Source of the DNA: Betaproteobacteria bacterium GR16-43
Lineage (GTDB): Bacteria; Pseudomonadota; Gammaproteobacteria; Burkholderiales; Usitatibacteraceae
DNA length: 64,000 bases
Reading direction: 5' to 3'
Assembly: GCA_001953215.1 (NCBI GenBank)
Contig: CP019169.1
Span: 4,030,001 to 4,094,000 of the forward strand
Part shown: piece after piece, positions 1-8,497 of the stretch
Layout of the letters: each line of letters begins with the position of its first letter
Position numbering within the stretch: the stretch's first letter is position 1
Notes under the pieces: model-generated
Seen by the model: only the letters and a program-made list of their open reading frames with translations
What the model was told of the DNA's origin: nothing
The model's database searches: none
Made by a program: the position numbers and the translations under genes

Positions 1-415
1 CGTAAAGAGCCCGTGCCGGGTTGTGGGCCTCCACATGCAGCGTCACCGCGATGCCGTGACGCGCCGCATCCTCCTGCAAGCCCTTCAGGATCGCCGTCCC
101 GATGCCCGCATTGCGCGCCGAGGCGGCAAGCAACACGTCGATCAGGCGCAACTCCCTTTCATCGCGACAAAGATAGAGCCTTCCGATCGGTGCGCCCGCG
201 CGCTCGATCACGAGGAAGGACGCCGCGCGGAACTGATTGCGGTAGTGCCGGTCCTGGAGCGTGAATTGCGAATCGGTGAAGGCCTGCTTCGCGGCATCGC
301 TCCATCCGGTGACGTCAAGTTCCGCATCTCGCGATTCGCGGTAGAGCGCCCTCAGGAAACCCTCGTCGCGGGGCTCGGACTCCCGAAAGTCGATTCCGGC
401 GATCTTGTCGATCAC
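1..415 (-). CDS. GNAT family N-acetyltransferase (C-terminus cut by window edge)
   Basis: Reading leftward from a GTG at 415, the frame is open to the window edge (138 codons visible). It shows a GNAT pattern: an N-terminal helix pair, a central strand (ASFLVIE followed by PIGRLYL) and the acetyl-CoA loop region with ASARNAGIGTAIL, equivalent to the Q/RxxGxG/A motif, here R-N-A-G-I-G. The protein probably transfers an acetyl group from acetyl-CoA to an amine; the substrate is unknown. The GTG lies 9 nt after the stop of the upstream secreted-protein gene, in the same frame, so the two are probably cotranscribed. The C-terminal strands are outside the window. Confidence 0.8.
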   Translation of the reverse strand, partial: MIDKIAGIDFRESEPRDEGFLRALYRESRDAELDVTGWSDAAKQAFTDSQFTLQDRHYRNQFRAASFLVIERAGAPIGRLYLCRDERELRLIDVLLAASARNAGIGTAILKGLQEDAARHGIAVTLHVEAHNPARALY

Positions 416-424
416 GGCCTCGCG

Positions 425-1066
425 TCACTCGACCTGCAAGACGTACTCGACGTCCTGCGACATGCGCTCGGCGTCGGGAATCACACTCGCATAACGACTG
501 CCGAACCTGAGCGTGTGCCGGCCGGGACCCAGGGGTGCCACGAGGAGCCAGAATCCATCCGAGGCCGAAGGATGGGGTTCGGCCTTGCCCAGCATCGGCG
601 ACACCTTGCCGTAAACATCGAAGCACCCCTGAGTGGACACGCGATAGCGCTTGGGCGATTCGACGGCCTTCCCGTCGATCTCGGCGTAGAGGTCGAGCGC
701 CTCCACGTTCTTCAGCGTCGCTCCGGCGCGCGCCTGGTCGCAGGTGCGCGAGCGATCGCCCTTCTGCACGATCGGGAAGAACAGGGCCTTGCCCGCGGGA
801 ACGGTACACGCGCGGCGCACCTTCGTTGACTTGAAGCTGCCCGCGAGGAACCACACGTCGCCGTCCTGCCCCGCGCCGCAACGAGCGCCGGTCGGATCGT
901 TCACCGGGCTGCCCTCGCCCGGCACCGACATCGCCCATTGCCACCACAGGACCGTGAGTTGCTCGGGCGTGCGGCTACCCAGCGGCGTTCCGGGAGGATG
1001 CACGACGTCCGCGGCGTTCGATGCCAGTGCCGCGAAGCCCGTGAAGAGCGTAGCCAGGATTCTCAT
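425..1066 (-). CDS. Secreted hypothetical protein
   Basis: A 213-residue protein with a short signal peptide (MRILATLFTGFAALASNA, cleavage near residue 18). The mature part is rich in Trp/Gly and has conserved-looking blocks: a WWQWAMS segment near residue 41, 'GKALFFPI' near 92, and a C-terminal beta-rich stretch (GFWLLVAPLGPGRHTLRF). Four Cys residues (RCGAG, RACTV, RTCDQ, QGCFD) could form disulfides in the periplasm. I do not recognise a functional family. It sits 9 nt after a SnoaL-like gene and just before the GNAT gene, all on the minus strand. Confidence 0.7.
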   Translation of the reverse strand: MRILATLFTGFAALASNAADVVHPPGTPLGSRTPEQLTVLWWQWAMSVPGEGSPVNDPTGARCGAGQDGDVWFLAGSFKSTKVRRACTVPAGKALFFPIVQKGDRSRTCDQARAGATLKNVEALDLYAEIDGKAVESPKRYRVSTQGCFDVYGKVSPMLGKAEPHPSASDGFWLLVAPLGPGRHTLRFGSRYASVIPDAERMSQDVEYVLQVE

Positions 1067-1075
1067 GGGCCACGA

Positions 1076-1450
1076 TCATAGCGTTCGCGGCTGCAACTGG
1101 CGCGGGTCGTAGAAGAACTTCTCCTCCGCGATGCGCTCGCCCTCCCAGCGCTGGTACGCCAGCTCCTCGATGCGTGTGCGGGATCCGTCCAGGGCCTCGA
1201 ACTCGAAGATCCATCGGATCACGACGCGATCGCCGTTCACGAAGACCGGCCGGACGCACGTGGACTTCACCGTTCGCATGCGGGCGAGGACCCGCGCCTC
1301 GTTGGCCGCGAGGACGTCGCGACCCTGGCGCGGCGGCGCATCGTTCTCCTGCATCGAGGCCTCCGGCGTGTAGAACGCCTCGATCGCCTCGACGTGCTCG
1401 TTGCGCTCGACCTGCGCGATGAAGCGCCCGAGCGTCTCGACGGAAGGCAT
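1076..1450 (-). CDS. SnoaL/NTF2-like nuclear transport factor 2 family protein
   Basis: A 124-residue protein with the typical small alpha+beta cone of the NTF2/SnoaL superfamily: an N-terminal helix (TLGRFIAQVERNEHVEAIEAFYTPEASM), then alternating strands ending in ELAYQRWEGERIAEEKFFYDP, characteristic of the dimer-forming final strands. Members include ketosteroid isomerases, cyclases and many uncharacterised small-molecule binders; no catalytic function can be assigned. Its ATG overlaps the stop of the upstream membrane-protein gene (ATGA), so translation is probably coupled. Confidence 0.8.
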   Translation of the reverse strand: MPSVETLGRFIAQVERNEHVEAIEAFYTPEASMQENDAPPRQGRDVLAANEARVLARMRTVKSTCVRPVFVNGDRVVIRWIFEFEALDGSRTRIEELAYQRWEGERIAEEKFFYDPRQLQPRTL

Positions 1451-1968
1451 CAGGCGGACGCGACGGCTTCGCGCGCCACCCGGAACCGCCAGCGCAACAG
1501 GCCACCGACGTACACGGTGTAGTAGGCCGCGAGCACCCCGAAGATCGCCAGGGTGAGCGGGCTGCGCGCGAAGTCGTCCACGCGGCCCGGCGCGAGAGCG
1601 TAGATCTCGTAGAAGCGATAGAGGATGCGCCCCACGAAGAGGACGGAGATCGCGATGCCGAGCGGAGCATGCGGCGTGTAGTACAGGCCCTCGTCCGTGG
1701 CTTCGAAGGCGGTCTTGCGCAAGCCGTAGGCGCCGAGCCATGCGCCCGCCGCCAGTCCGCCGGCCAGCCAGAGGAGCCGCTCGGGATGCGATGCGGACAC
1801 GAGGCCCAGCACCACGACGAGCAGCGGAAAGAATGCGACCGTGAGCCATGGCCGGATCTTCGAGAGGCGCTGGCGGCCGATCGTGCGTCGCACCCGCCGG
1901 TAGATCCGCCATGCGAGCAGCGGAACGAGGACGACCGCCGCGATGGTCGTGGGGTTCGCGGTGATCAC
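1450..1968 (-). CDS. Multi-pass inner-membrane protein, possibly CcdC/DUF1453-like
   Basis: A 172-residue protein with about five hydrophobic segments (around residues 8-20, 44-60, 66-82, 103-117 and 136-160). After the first segment comes a very basic loop (WRIYRRVRRTIGRQR), which by the positive-inside rule should be cytoplasmic. Overall topology resembles CcdC/DUF1453 membrane proteins, but the assignment is tentative and no catalytic residues are evident. It overlaps lepB upstream and the SnoaL-like gene downstream by ATGA junctions, forming a tight three-gene unit. Confidence 0.6.
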   Translation of the reverse strand: MITANPTTIAAVVLVPLLAWRIYRRVRRTIGRQRLSKIRPWLTVAFFPLLVVVLGLVSASHPERLLWLAGGLAAGAWLGAYGLRKTAFEATDEGLYYTPHAPLGIAISVLFVGRILYRFYEIYALAPGRVDDFARSPLTLAIFGVLAAYYTVYVGGLLRWRFRVAREAVASA

Positions 1969-2513
1969 AGGGCGCGCCAGGCAAAGCCCTCGCCGGAGCG
2001 GTAGTACACGCGCTCGGCCTTGGCGTAGATCTGCTCCTCGTGGACGAAGCCGAAGTAGCGGCTGTCCCGGCTGTTGCCGCGGAAGTCGCCCATCACGAAC
2101 ACGTCGCCCGCCGGCACGCGAAGGGGCCCGACATCGGGGCCTCCTCCCAGGCGCAGGTCGAGCGCGGCTTTCGCGTCGCCCGGCACGCCGTTGATGAAGA
2201 CGTGGCCCGCGCGAACCTCGAGCACGTCGCCGCCGATGGCCACGATGCGCTTGATGAGCCGCGTGCCGTCGTCCGGCGCATCGAACACGACCACGTCGCC
2301 GCGCGCCGGCGCATCGCCGCGCGTGAGCTTCGCGAGCGTGAACGGCACGCGCAGGCCGTAGGCGCGCTTGTCCACCACGACGCGATCCCCGGGGAAGAGC
2401 GTGCGCTCCATCGACCCGCTGGGAACGACGTAGTGGTCCGCGAACGAAGAACGCGCGGCGAGCATGCCGAGCATGAAGAGGATGAAACCGAGGTTCTGGC
2501 GCAGCCAGCGCAT
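1965..2513 (-). CDS. lepB: Signal peptidase I (type S26A leader peptidase)
   Basis: A 182-residue membrane-anchored serine peptidase that removes signal peptides from exported proteins on the periplasmic face. One N-terminal membrane segment (residues 4-21) is followed by box B with the nucleophile (PSGSME, Ser34), box C/D with the general-base lysine (TRLIKRIVAIGGD, Lys88) and box E (GDFRGNSRDSRYFG). The catalytic Ser/Lys dyad is complete. The protein is short, lacking the large beta-insert and second TM of the main E. coli enzyme, so it may be a second, specialised signal peptidase. I chose the ATG at 2513; an in-frame ATG at 2531 would add six residues. Confidence 0.92.
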   Translation of the reverse strand: MRWLRQNLGFILFMLGMLAARSSFADHYVVPSGSMERTLFPGDRVVVDKRAYGLRVPFTLAKLTRGDAPARGDVVVFDAPDDGTRLIKRIVAIGGDVLEVRAGHVFINGVPGDAKAALDLRLGGGPDVGPLRVPAGDVFVMGDFRGNSRDSRYFGFVHEEQIYAKAERVYYRSGEGFAWRAL

Positions 2514-2595
2514 GGCGACTCCAAGCGTCAACGGGAAGACCGGATTCTATCGGCGGCGCGGCATCGCACGCGGGGCTTGCGACGAAGCGTGCCTT

Positions 2596-3066
2596 TTAGA
2601 GGCCCAACTCGCCCAATCCCGGATGATCCGCGGGCCTCGGCCCCGCCGGCCAGTGGAACTTGCGTTCGGCGTCCGCGATCGGGAGGTCGTTGATGCTCGC
2701 GACGCGCCGCCGCATGAAGCCCCGCTCGTCGAACTCCCAGTTCTCGTTCCCGTAGGAACGGAACCACTGGCCCGAGTCGTCGTGCCACTCGTAGGCGAAG
2801 CGCACCGCGATGCGGTTGCCGTGGAAGGCCCACACTTCCTTGATCAGTCGGTAATCGAGCTCGCGGCTCCACTTGCGCCGGAGGAACTGGACGATGGCTT
2901 CGCGCCCGGAAAAGAACTCCGCGCGGTTGCGCCACGTGCTGTCGGGCGTGTACGCGAGGCTCACGCGCTCGGGATCGCGGCTGTTCCAGGCGTCCTCCGC
3001 GGCACGGGCCTTCTTCGCGGCGCCCTCCGCGTCGAACGGCGGCAGGGGCGGTCTCGGGGCTTCCAT
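2596..3066 (-). CDS. DUF1348 (NTF2-like) family protein
   Basis: A 156-residue protein that closely matches the DUF1348 pattern: [22 protein letters not shown], then [18 protein letters not shown], then the very conserved [18 protein letters not shown] and [10 protein letters not shown] blocks. The family has the NTF2 fold, is widespread in bacteria and fungi, and has no proven activity. The C-terminus carries an extra Pro/Gly-rich tail. It is separated from lepB by about 80 nt and is probably a single gene. Confidence 0.85.
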   Translation of the reverse strand: MEAPRPPLPPFDAEGAAKKARAAEDAWNSRDPERVSLAYTPDSTWRNRAEFFSGREAIVQFLRRKWSRELDYRLIKEVWAFHGNRIAVRFAYEWHDDSGQWFRSYGNENWEFDERGFMRRRVASINDLPIADAERKFHWPAGPRPADHPGLGELGL

Positions 3067-3083
3067 GTCGCCGACTATAGCGC

Positions 3084-3440
3084 CTACCGGGGCTCCCCGG
3101 CCGGGACTCCCACGGCGCCACGCTCGCAGACGAGCAGCACCACGTCGCCGATCACTTCGCAGCGCTCGAGGTCCTCCGGCGCGACGCCCCGCCAGGTCCG
3201 CAGGCGCGAGAAGGCCTTGTTGAGGCGCTTGTGCATGAGCGCGCGGACTGGCGCGTCGATCCCGATCTCGGCCAGCGGCGTGCGCGCGTCGAACCGTCCC
3301 GGGCTGCCGTAGCCGGCCAGCACATCGATGAGGGACGCGAAGTCGTCGATGATTTCGAGCGCCTCGACCTTGGCCTGCGGGTAACTGAGCGAGATCCCCC
3401 GCCGGGTGGTCATGACTTCCGTGCGGGCATCAGGACGCAT
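3084..3440 (-). CDS. Hypothetical protein
   Basis: A 118-residue protein starting [15 protein letters not shown]; a later ATG at 3413 is equally possible since no clear ribosome binding site marks either. It is mostly alpha-helical by composition ([22 protein letters not shown] and [20 protein letters not shown]) and ends in a short hydrophobic strand ([13 protein letters not shown]). I do not recognise a family. It is transcribed divergently from the two GG-motif peptides, so the 143-nt space between holds both promoters. Confidence 0.5.
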   Translation of the reverse strand: MRPDARTEVMTTRRGISLSYPQAKVEALEIIDDFASLIDVLAGYGSPGRFDARTPLAEIGIDAPVRALMHKRLNKAFSRLRTWRGVAPEDLERCEVIGDVVLLVCERGAVGVPAGEPR

Positions 3441-3501
3441 GCCGAGTGTTTCATTTTGGCGCTTGTATGTCGTTGTAGTCACTGACGCATGGTAGCTCAA
3501 A

Positions 3502-3530
3502 TTGCGGTGGAAATTAACACTTGCAATACT
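3502..3530 (+). promoter_or_regulatory. Candidate promoter of the tandem peptide genes
   Basis: TTGCGG at 3502-3507 and AATACT at 3525-3530 are separated by 17 nt, a plausible sigma-70 pair in an AT-rich patch upstream of the first peptide. Only part of the -10 matches consensus, so this is a moderate call. Confidence 0.4.
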
Positions 3531-3583
3531 GCTCCCGGGCGCCAATTCCGGAACCCATCACGTCAATCCAAGAGGAGCTCCAA

Positions 3584-3760
3584 ATGAACAATTTCGATAT
3601 CGCGAAACTCAATTTCTCCAGCCAGGCCGTCTCCGCCGCGAAGGCCGATCTCCCGGCCGAGGAGGCCCGCGCCGGGGTTCTCAGCCTCGGCGACTGGCAG
3701 CTGGAGCTGGTGGGTGGTGGGGACAGCACGCCGAACTGGCAAGACCCGCCGACGCCCTAG
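3584..3760 (+). CDS. Small GG-motif peptide, copy 1 (candidate processed peptide precursor)
   Basis: A 58-residue peptide preceded by a strong ribosome binding site (AAGAGGAG at 3570-3577). Residues 1-43 look like a helical, Ala/Glu-rich leader ending in WQLELV; a Gly-Gly-Gly follows at 44-46, then DSTPNW and a short extension QDPPTP. The arrangement (hydrophobic residues at fixed spacing before GG) resembles double-glycine leaders cleaved by C39 peptidase ABC exporters, giving a predicted 13-residue product, but no such exporter or modification enzyme is in the window. It is collinear with the second copy. Function unknown; it could be a secreted signal, a RiPP precursor, or an unrelated small protein. 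Confidence 0.7.
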   Translation: MNNFDIAKLNFSSQAVSAAKADLPAEEARAGVLSLGDWQLELVGGGDSTPNWQDPPTP

Positions 3761-3809
3761 TCGTTCCGATCTCGACACTCTCGTCATCCCAATTACAGGA
3801 GCAAATCAC

Positions 3810-3968
3810 ATGGAAAAGTTCAACGTCACGAAACTCGTCTTCGCCAACCAAGCCGCGACCGTTGCCCAAGCCGAACTGCAGGCCGACGAGGCCCGCACCG
3901 AGGTGCAGAACCTCGCCGAATGGCAGCTGGTGCTGGTGGGCGGCGGGGACAGCACGCCGAACTGGTGA
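3810..3968 (+). CDS. Small GG-motif peptide, copy 2 (candidate processed peptide precursor)
   Basis: A 52-residue paralogue of the preceding peptide, starting 49 nt after it with its own ribosome binding site (CAGGAG near 3796-3801). Aligned without gaps it is identical at about 30 of 52 positions; the last ten residues VGGGDSTPNW are fully conserved, whereas the leader has diverged (F4, K8, L9, F11, Q14, W38, Q39 and L40 are retained). It stops right after NW, so the predicted product after GG would be only seven residues. Strong conservation of the tail suggests the C-terminus is the functional part. Confidence 0.7.
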   Translation: MEKFNVTKLVFANQAATVAQAELQADEARTEVQNLAEWQLVLVGGGDSTPNW

Positions 3969-3977
3969 GTCCCCGGA

Positions 3978-3998
3978 CGCGGAATGGGGGATTCCGCG
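3978..3998. terminator. Inverted repeat after the peptide pair
   Basis: CGCGGAAT at 3978-3985 pairs perfectly with ATTCCGCG at 3991-3998 around a five-G loop. There is no T-run, so it could be a terminator-like or mRNA-stabilising hairpin between the peptides and the convergent LuxR gene. Confidence 0.5.
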
Positions 3999-4020
3999 CC
4001 TGACCTCGCGTTCCTCGCGA

Positions 4021-4974
4021 CTACTCTTCCACGGTCGCGAGGCGCGCCCCTCCGAGCTTCTTGAGGTAGGAAGCCAGGCTGCGGGGCGTGGTGCGCAGGG
4101 GCATTGGCACGTCCGCGCTCCGGTAGAGGGGACGCTCGCCCATCGCCTGCAGGTGCTGCCGGGTGTCCTCGGCCATCGCGCAGAGGGCGTTGGCCGCGTC
4201 GCGAGCCCGATCGGGGTCCTTGCGCGCGCGGTAGGCATGGAACAAGGCGACTACGGCCACTTGCCGCAGCAGCGTCGGGGAGCTCTTTTCGGTCGCGAGG
4301 TGGCGAAGGCATGCGAGCGCGTCGTCCTCCCCCGCGATGGCATCGCGCAGCGCGAGTACGAGCGTGCGTTCCGATTCGGGAATGCGCGGCTGGTCCTTTC
4401 CGCGCCGCACCATCCGGGTGATCACCGCATCCGCAGTTCGCTTCTGTCCGGTGACCAGGGCCAGGACCGCTCGAAGCACGATCTCCGTTGGTGATTCCAG
4501 TTCCGGCTTCGAAGGCGGCGCGGACGTCGAATCGCCGTACAGGAGCGCCTCCCAGAGGGCGCGCGTCGCACGCCGCCGCGCCTCGGTGCCATCCTCCGTT
4601 CCGCCGCCCTTCAGGCGCGCCGCGACTTGCCACAGGCGCCCGAACGGGCCGAGGAACATGTTCATCGCGCCAAGGGCCGAATGCAGGTTCGCGCGCTGTG
4701 CATAGTCGCCGAAACACTCCTCCGTCGTGGGGCCGGCCGGCAACGCGGCGGGCGGCATCGCGCCGGCCTTTCGGACTCCGGTGCGGTCGAAATGCCAGAC
4801 GACGGCCGCCGTCTTGTTGCGCACGCCGATCTTCCGATAGAGGTCGTGCAGATACACGCGCATGGTGCCCTCGGTGTACCCCATCTTCTTCGCGATGACC
4901 TTGTTGTCCACGCCGCCGGACAGGAGTTCCAGCATGCGCTGGTCCCGGGCATCTAGCTCCACCTGTTTCTTCAT
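4021..4974 (-). CDS. LuxR/GerE-type transcriptional regulator with N-terminal HTH
   Basis: A 317-residue protein. Residues about 8-65 form a GerE-type helix-turn-helix (ARDQRMLELLSGG, then DNKVIAKKMGYTEGTMRVYLH and LYRKIGVRNKTAAVVW), with the usual T-x-x-V-x-x-H-L-x-x-I-Y-x-K-L pattern in variant form. Unusually the HTH is at the N-terminus; the remaining 250 residues are helical and unrecognised, perhaps a repeat-type sensor domain. No receiver or autoinducer domain is present. Its ATG overlaps the stop of the HD-GYP gene upstream (ATGA), so the two are coupled and probably act together. It is convergent with the GG-motif peptides. Confidence 0.8.
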   Translation of the reverse strand: MKKQVELDARDQRMLELLSGGVDNKVIAKKMGYTEGTMRVYLHDLYRKIGVRNKTAAVVWHFDRTGVRKAGAMPPAALPAGPTTEECFGDYAQRANLHSALGAMNMFLGPFGRLWQVAARLKGGGTEDGTEARRRATRALWEALLYGDSTSAPPSKPELESPTEIVLRAVLALVTGQKRTADAVITRMVRRGKDQPRIPESERTLVLALRDAIAGEDDALACLRHLATEKSSPTLLRQVAVVALFHAYRARKDPDRARDAANALCAMAEDTRQHLQAMGERPLYRSADVPMPLRTTPRSLASYLKKLGGARLATVEE

Positions 4975-6722
4975 GCGAACCCCCGATCTTCTTCGAGCGA
5001 TGCGATCAATTGACGGAAACCTTCCAGGCCGGGTGCAGCTTCGGCGTCGATGTCCTGTTCGCGCGTCTGCTTGCGGACCATGGTTTCGAACTCCACCAGC
5101 AAGGCCGGATCGAATTCCGATCCGGCCGCACGGCCCAGGACGTGCAATGCGTCGTTCATGGAATGCGCCTCGAACCCGGGCGCGCCGCTCACGAGGTCGT
5201 CGTAGGCATCCGCGATCGAGCACATGCGCGCCGCGAGCGGGATGAACTGGCCACCCACGCGTTCGGGGTAGCCAATACCGTCCCAGCGCGCGTGATGGTA
5301 GCGGGCGATCTCTCTCGCGACCAGGATTCGGGGCGCGCGGTCGTCGCGCAGGATCTCGGCACCCGCGTCGATATGACGGCGGATCAACGCGCGTTCGACC
5401 TCGTTCGGCGCGCCGGACTTCGCGAGCACGCCCTGCGGTACCGAGGCGAGGCCGATGTCGTGCAATTCGGCAGCGAGGCCCATCTCCATTGCTTCGAGCG
5501 GTCGACAGCCATGTTCCAGCGCGAGGGCCTTGGTGAGCGCACCCACGCGCACACCGTGCCAGCCGGTGGGGTCGACCCGGAGCGCCGCGCCGATGGCCAC
5601 TCGCCGCAGCGCGTCCCAACCTTCCGGAACTTCGCGGGGCTCGACCTTCGACGCGAGCCGGGCGTTCGCCTGCTGCAGCTCGCGGTCCTGCGCGCCTTGG
5701 GAATCGGTTGAGCTGTCGTCGAGTCGCACGATCTTGCGCGCGCGCTCGATGGCGAAGTCGTAGACGTGGTCGGCGAGCTCCTTCAGCCTCAGCAGCGCGC
5801 GGTCAGGCTGGCCCGCCGCTTCCTCGCACCGTACGGCGCAGACCAGCGTGTCGCGAAGCAACCCCGGCACTTCCCGAGCCCGCGTGAGCGCCTGGTCGAG
5901 GCGGGTCAGCGCGATATCGAAGCCCCCGGTCGCGATCTCGAGCGCCGCGCGCGTGGTCGCCTCGGCCACCTTCGCGCGCGGAGTCTGGATGCGATGCGCG
6001 AGCTTCGAAACTTCCTCGGCGTGTTCACGCGCCTCCTCGACGTTGCCCGTCGCGATCAGCAGGTACGTGAAGTTGCGCCGCAACAGGAGCGCGCCGTGCA
6101 GGTCTTCCTCCAGAAAGGCCGGCGTCAGCTCGGCCAGGGCGCGGCGCGCGTAACGCAGGCCCTCGTCGTATTCGCCCAGCTGGTACTTGCCGTTGGCGGC
6201 GTTCGAGCAGGCCGTATAGCGGCTGTAGACCGGGCCCTCGATGTGGCGCACTGCATCCACGACGCGCAGGTTGCAACGCATCTGGAGCTCGTAGTTGCCG
6301 CACACCGCGAAGGCCATGCCCAGGTTGTTCCAGACGCGCGCGATCTCGATGGAGTCCTTCGCTTCGGTGGCGAGCTCGAGCGCGCGCATGTGGTGCTCGA
6401 TGGCGCCGACGATGTCGCCCACGTCGCCCAGCAACAGGCCGCAGGCCGCGTAGGCCCGGCGCATCAGGAAATCATCGTTCACGGACCGGGCGTGCGCCAG
6501 CGTGGCGCGCGCGACGGGCAGCGCATCGCGCGATCGGCCATGCGCGAAGAGCCTCCGGCACACGCCGAGCGCGGCCGACGGGAGCGCTTTCGACTCATCG
6601 GGCGGGAGGTTTTCCAGCAATCGCGCGCGCAGGGGTTCGAGCGCGACCGCCACCTCCTCGCTCGAGAGGTGCGACAAGCGGGTTTCGAGGCCGGGTAGGC
6701 CTTCCAGGCAGGCGGGTTGCAT
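4971..6722 (-). CDS. TPR-repeat protein with C-terminal HD-GYP domain
   Basis: A 583-residue cytoplasmic protein. Residues about 45-320 are tetratricopeptide-like helical pairs; a linker with coiled-coil character ([15 protein letters not shown]) leads to an HD-GYP domain (about 375-560) of the kind that hydrolyses cyclic di-GMP. Visible landmarks are HD at 421-422, H450, HH at 476-477, RWDGIGYPE and IADAYDDL. The signature HDIGK reads HDIGL (Leu425) and HHE reads HHA, so activity may be reduced or the domain may be a sensor. It is the first gene of a two-gene unit with the LuxR-type regulator, suggesting nucleotide- or partner-dependent control of transcription. Confidence 0.85.
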   Translation of the reverse strand: MQPACLEGLPGLETRLSHLSSEEVAVALEPLRARLLENLPPDESKALPSAALGVCRRLFAHGRSRDALPVARATLAHARSVNDDFLMRRAYAACGLLLGDVGDIVGAIEHHMRALELATEAKDSIEIARVWNNLGMAFAVCGNYELQMRCNLRVVDAVRHIEGPVYSRYTACSNAANGKYQLGEYDEGLRYARRALAELTPAFLEEDLHGALLLRRNFTYLLIATGNVEEAREHAEEVSKLAHRIQTPRAKVAEATTRAALEIATGGFDIALTRLDQALTRAREVPGLLRDTLVCAVRCEEAAGQPDRALLRLKELADHVYDFAIERARKIVRLDDSSTDSQGAQDRELQQANARLASKVEPREVPEGWDALRRVAIGAALRVDPTGWHGVRVGALTKALALEHGCRPLEAMEMGLAAELHDIGLASVPQGVLAKSGAPNEVERALIRRHIDAGAEILRDDRAPRILVAREIARYHHARWDGIGYPERVGGQFIPLAARMCSIADAYDDLVSGAPGFEAHSMNDALHVLGRAAGSEFDPALLVEFETMVRKQTREQDIDAEAAPGLEGFRQLIASLEEDRGFA

Positions 6723-6757
6723 TTGTTATAGCCATGATAGCGGAATCGCCGCGGCCG

Positions 6758-6779
6758 ACGTGTGCGATTGCGCACACGT
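6758..6779. promoter_or_regulatory. 22-bp perfect palindrome between divergent HD-GYP and hutU genes
   Basis: ACGTGTGCG (6758-6766) and CGCACACGT (6771-6779) are exact reverse complements around ATTG. It lies in the 92-nt divergent spacer, 36 nt from the hutU ATG, in the position of a dimeric repressor operator. It does not look like the AT-rich HutC site known from Pseudomonas. Confidence 0.6.
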
Positions 6780-6814
6780 TCCGCGGGCCCACGGCCATCG
6801 GCGATAATCGCCCC

Positions 6815-8497
6815 ATGACCCATCGACGCATCGGCGACATCCCCCGCATCGTCCGTGCCCCCCGGGGCAGCACCCTCGCCTGCCGCAGCTGGCTCACCGA
6901 GGCGCCCTACCGGATGCTCCAGAACAACCTCGACCCGGATGTGGCGGAGAATCCCGCGGAGCTGGTGGTCTACGGGGGCATCGGCCGCGCGGCGCGCGAC
7001 TGGGCTTCCTTCGACGCCATCCTCGCCGCCTTGAAGACGCTCGGCGACGACGAGTCCCTCCTGGTGCAATCCGGGAAGCCCGTGGCGGTCTTCCGCACCC
7101 ACGCCGATGCGCCGCGCGTGCTCATCGCCAACTCGAACCTCGTGCCGAAGTGGGCCACGTGGGACCACTTCAACGAACTCGACCGCAAGGGCCTGATGAT
7201 GTACGGCCAGATGACGGCGGGTTCGTGGATCTACATCGGATCGCAGGGCATCGTGCAGGGCACGTACGAAACGTTCGCCGAGGCGATGAAGCAGCACTAT
7301 GGGGCGTCCGTCAGCCCCGCGAAGGGAATCCAGCCGATCCGCTGGATCCTGACCGCGGGCCTCGGCGGCATGGGCGGCGCGCAACCGCTGGCCGCGACGA
7401 TGGCCGGCGCCTCGATGCTCGCCGTCGAATGCCGCCAGTCGCGCATCGACATGCGCCTTCGCACCGGCTACCTCGATCGCCAGGCCGCGAGCCTCGACGA
7501 AGCGCTCGCGATGGTGCGCGAATCGAAGCAACCGGTGTCCGTCGGGCTGCTCGGCAATGCGGCCGACGTCTTTCCCGAGATCGTGAAGCGCGGGGTGCGG
7601 CCCGACCTCGTCACCGACCAGACCTCGGCCCACGACCTCGTGAACGGCTACCTGCCCTCGGGCTGGAGCGTCGAGCGCTGGGAAGCCGAACAGAAATCGG
7701 ATCCGAAGACGGTCGAAAGCGCCGCGAAGGCCTCGATCGTGCGCCACGTGCGCGCGATGCTCGACTTCCACCGTGCCGGCGTTCCGACCGTCGACTACGG
7801 CAACAACATCCGCCAGGTCGCGAAGGACGAGGGCGTGGTCGAGGCGTTCGCTTTCCCCGGCTTCGTTCCGGCCTACATCCGCCCGCTCTTCTGCGAAGGC
7901 AAGGGCCCGTTCCGGTGGGTGGCCCTCTCGGGCGACCCGGAGGACATCTACCGCACCGACGAAAAGGTGAAGCAGCTCTTTCCGGACGACGCGCACCTGC
8001 ACCGCTGGCTCGGCATGGCGCGCGAACGCATCCATTTCCAGGGGCTGCCCGCGCGCATCTGCTGGCTGGGCCTCGGCCAGCGCCACGTGGCCGGGCTCGC
8101 CTTCAACGAGATGGTGGCGAAGGGCGAACTCAAGGCGCCCATCGTGATCGGCCGCGACCACCTCGACACGGGCAGCGTCGCGAGCCCGAACCGCGAGACC
8201 GAATCGATGAAGGACGGCAGCGATGCCGTCTCCGACTGGCCGCTGCTGAATGCGCTGCTCTCCACCGCGGGCGGCGCCACGTGGGTGTCGATCCACCACG
8301 GCGGCGGTGTGGGCATGGGCTACTCGCAGCACGCCGGAGTGGTGATCGTGTGCGACGGAACCGAAGCCGCGGCGAAACGCATCGAGCGCGTGCTCTGGAA
8401 CGATCCGGCGATCGGCGTCGTCCGGCATGCGGACGCGGGCTACGAGCAGGCCATCGCGGTCGCGAAGGCGCAAGGCGTGAAACGCCCGATGGCATGA
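6815..8497 (+). CDS. hutU: Urocanate hydratase
   Basis: A 560-residue cytosolic enzyme that adds water to urocanate to give 4-imidazolone-5-propionate, the second step of histidine breakdown, using tightly bound NAD+. Family landmarks include [14 protein letters not shown] near the start, [14 protein letters not shown], the Rossmann segment [15 protein letters not shown], and [15 protein letters not shown] containing the active-site Cys region; [16 protein letters not shown] and [12 protein letters not shown] close the protein. Length is normal. I chose the ATG at 6815 because residues upstream lie in the regulatory palindrome and do not resemble the family. Its stop overlaps the hutG start (ATGA). 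Confidence 0.97.
   Translation: MTHRRIGDIPRIVRAPRGSTLACRSWLTEAPYRMLQNNLDPDVAENPAELVVYGGIGRAARDWASFDAILAALKTLGDDESLLVQSGKPVAVFRTHADAPRVLIANSNLVPKWATWDHFNELDRKGLMMYGQMTAGSWIYIGSQGIVQGTYETFAEAMKQHYGASVSPAKGIQPIRWILTAGLGGMGGAQPLAATMAGASMLAVECRQSRIDMRLRTGYLDRQAASLDEALAMVRESKQPVSVGLLGNAADVFPEIVKRGVRPDLVTDQTSAHDLVNGYLPSGWSVERWEAEQKSDPKTVESAAKASIVRHVRAMLDFHRAGVPTVDYGNNIRQVAKDEGVVEAFAFPGFVPAYIRPLFCEGKGPFRWVALSGDPEDIYRTDEKVKQLFPDDAHLHRWLGMARERIHFQGLPARICWLGLGQRHVAGLAFNEMVAKGELKAPIVIGRDHLDTGSVASPNRETESMKDGSDAVSDWPLLNALLSTAGGATWVSIHHGGGVGMGYSQHAGVVIVCDGTEAAAKRIERVLWNDPAIGVVRHADAGYEQAIAVAKAQGVKRPMA

Noticed and set aside
3584-3968. Firm call of class II bacteriocins
   Set aside because: The predicted products (7 and 13 residues) are too short for class II bacteriocins, and no immunity or exporter gene is near.
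6479-8473. Very long open frame antisense to hutU (664 codons)
   Set aside because: It is a high-GC shadow of hutU; composition is Arg/His/Ala-rich and no family is recognisable.
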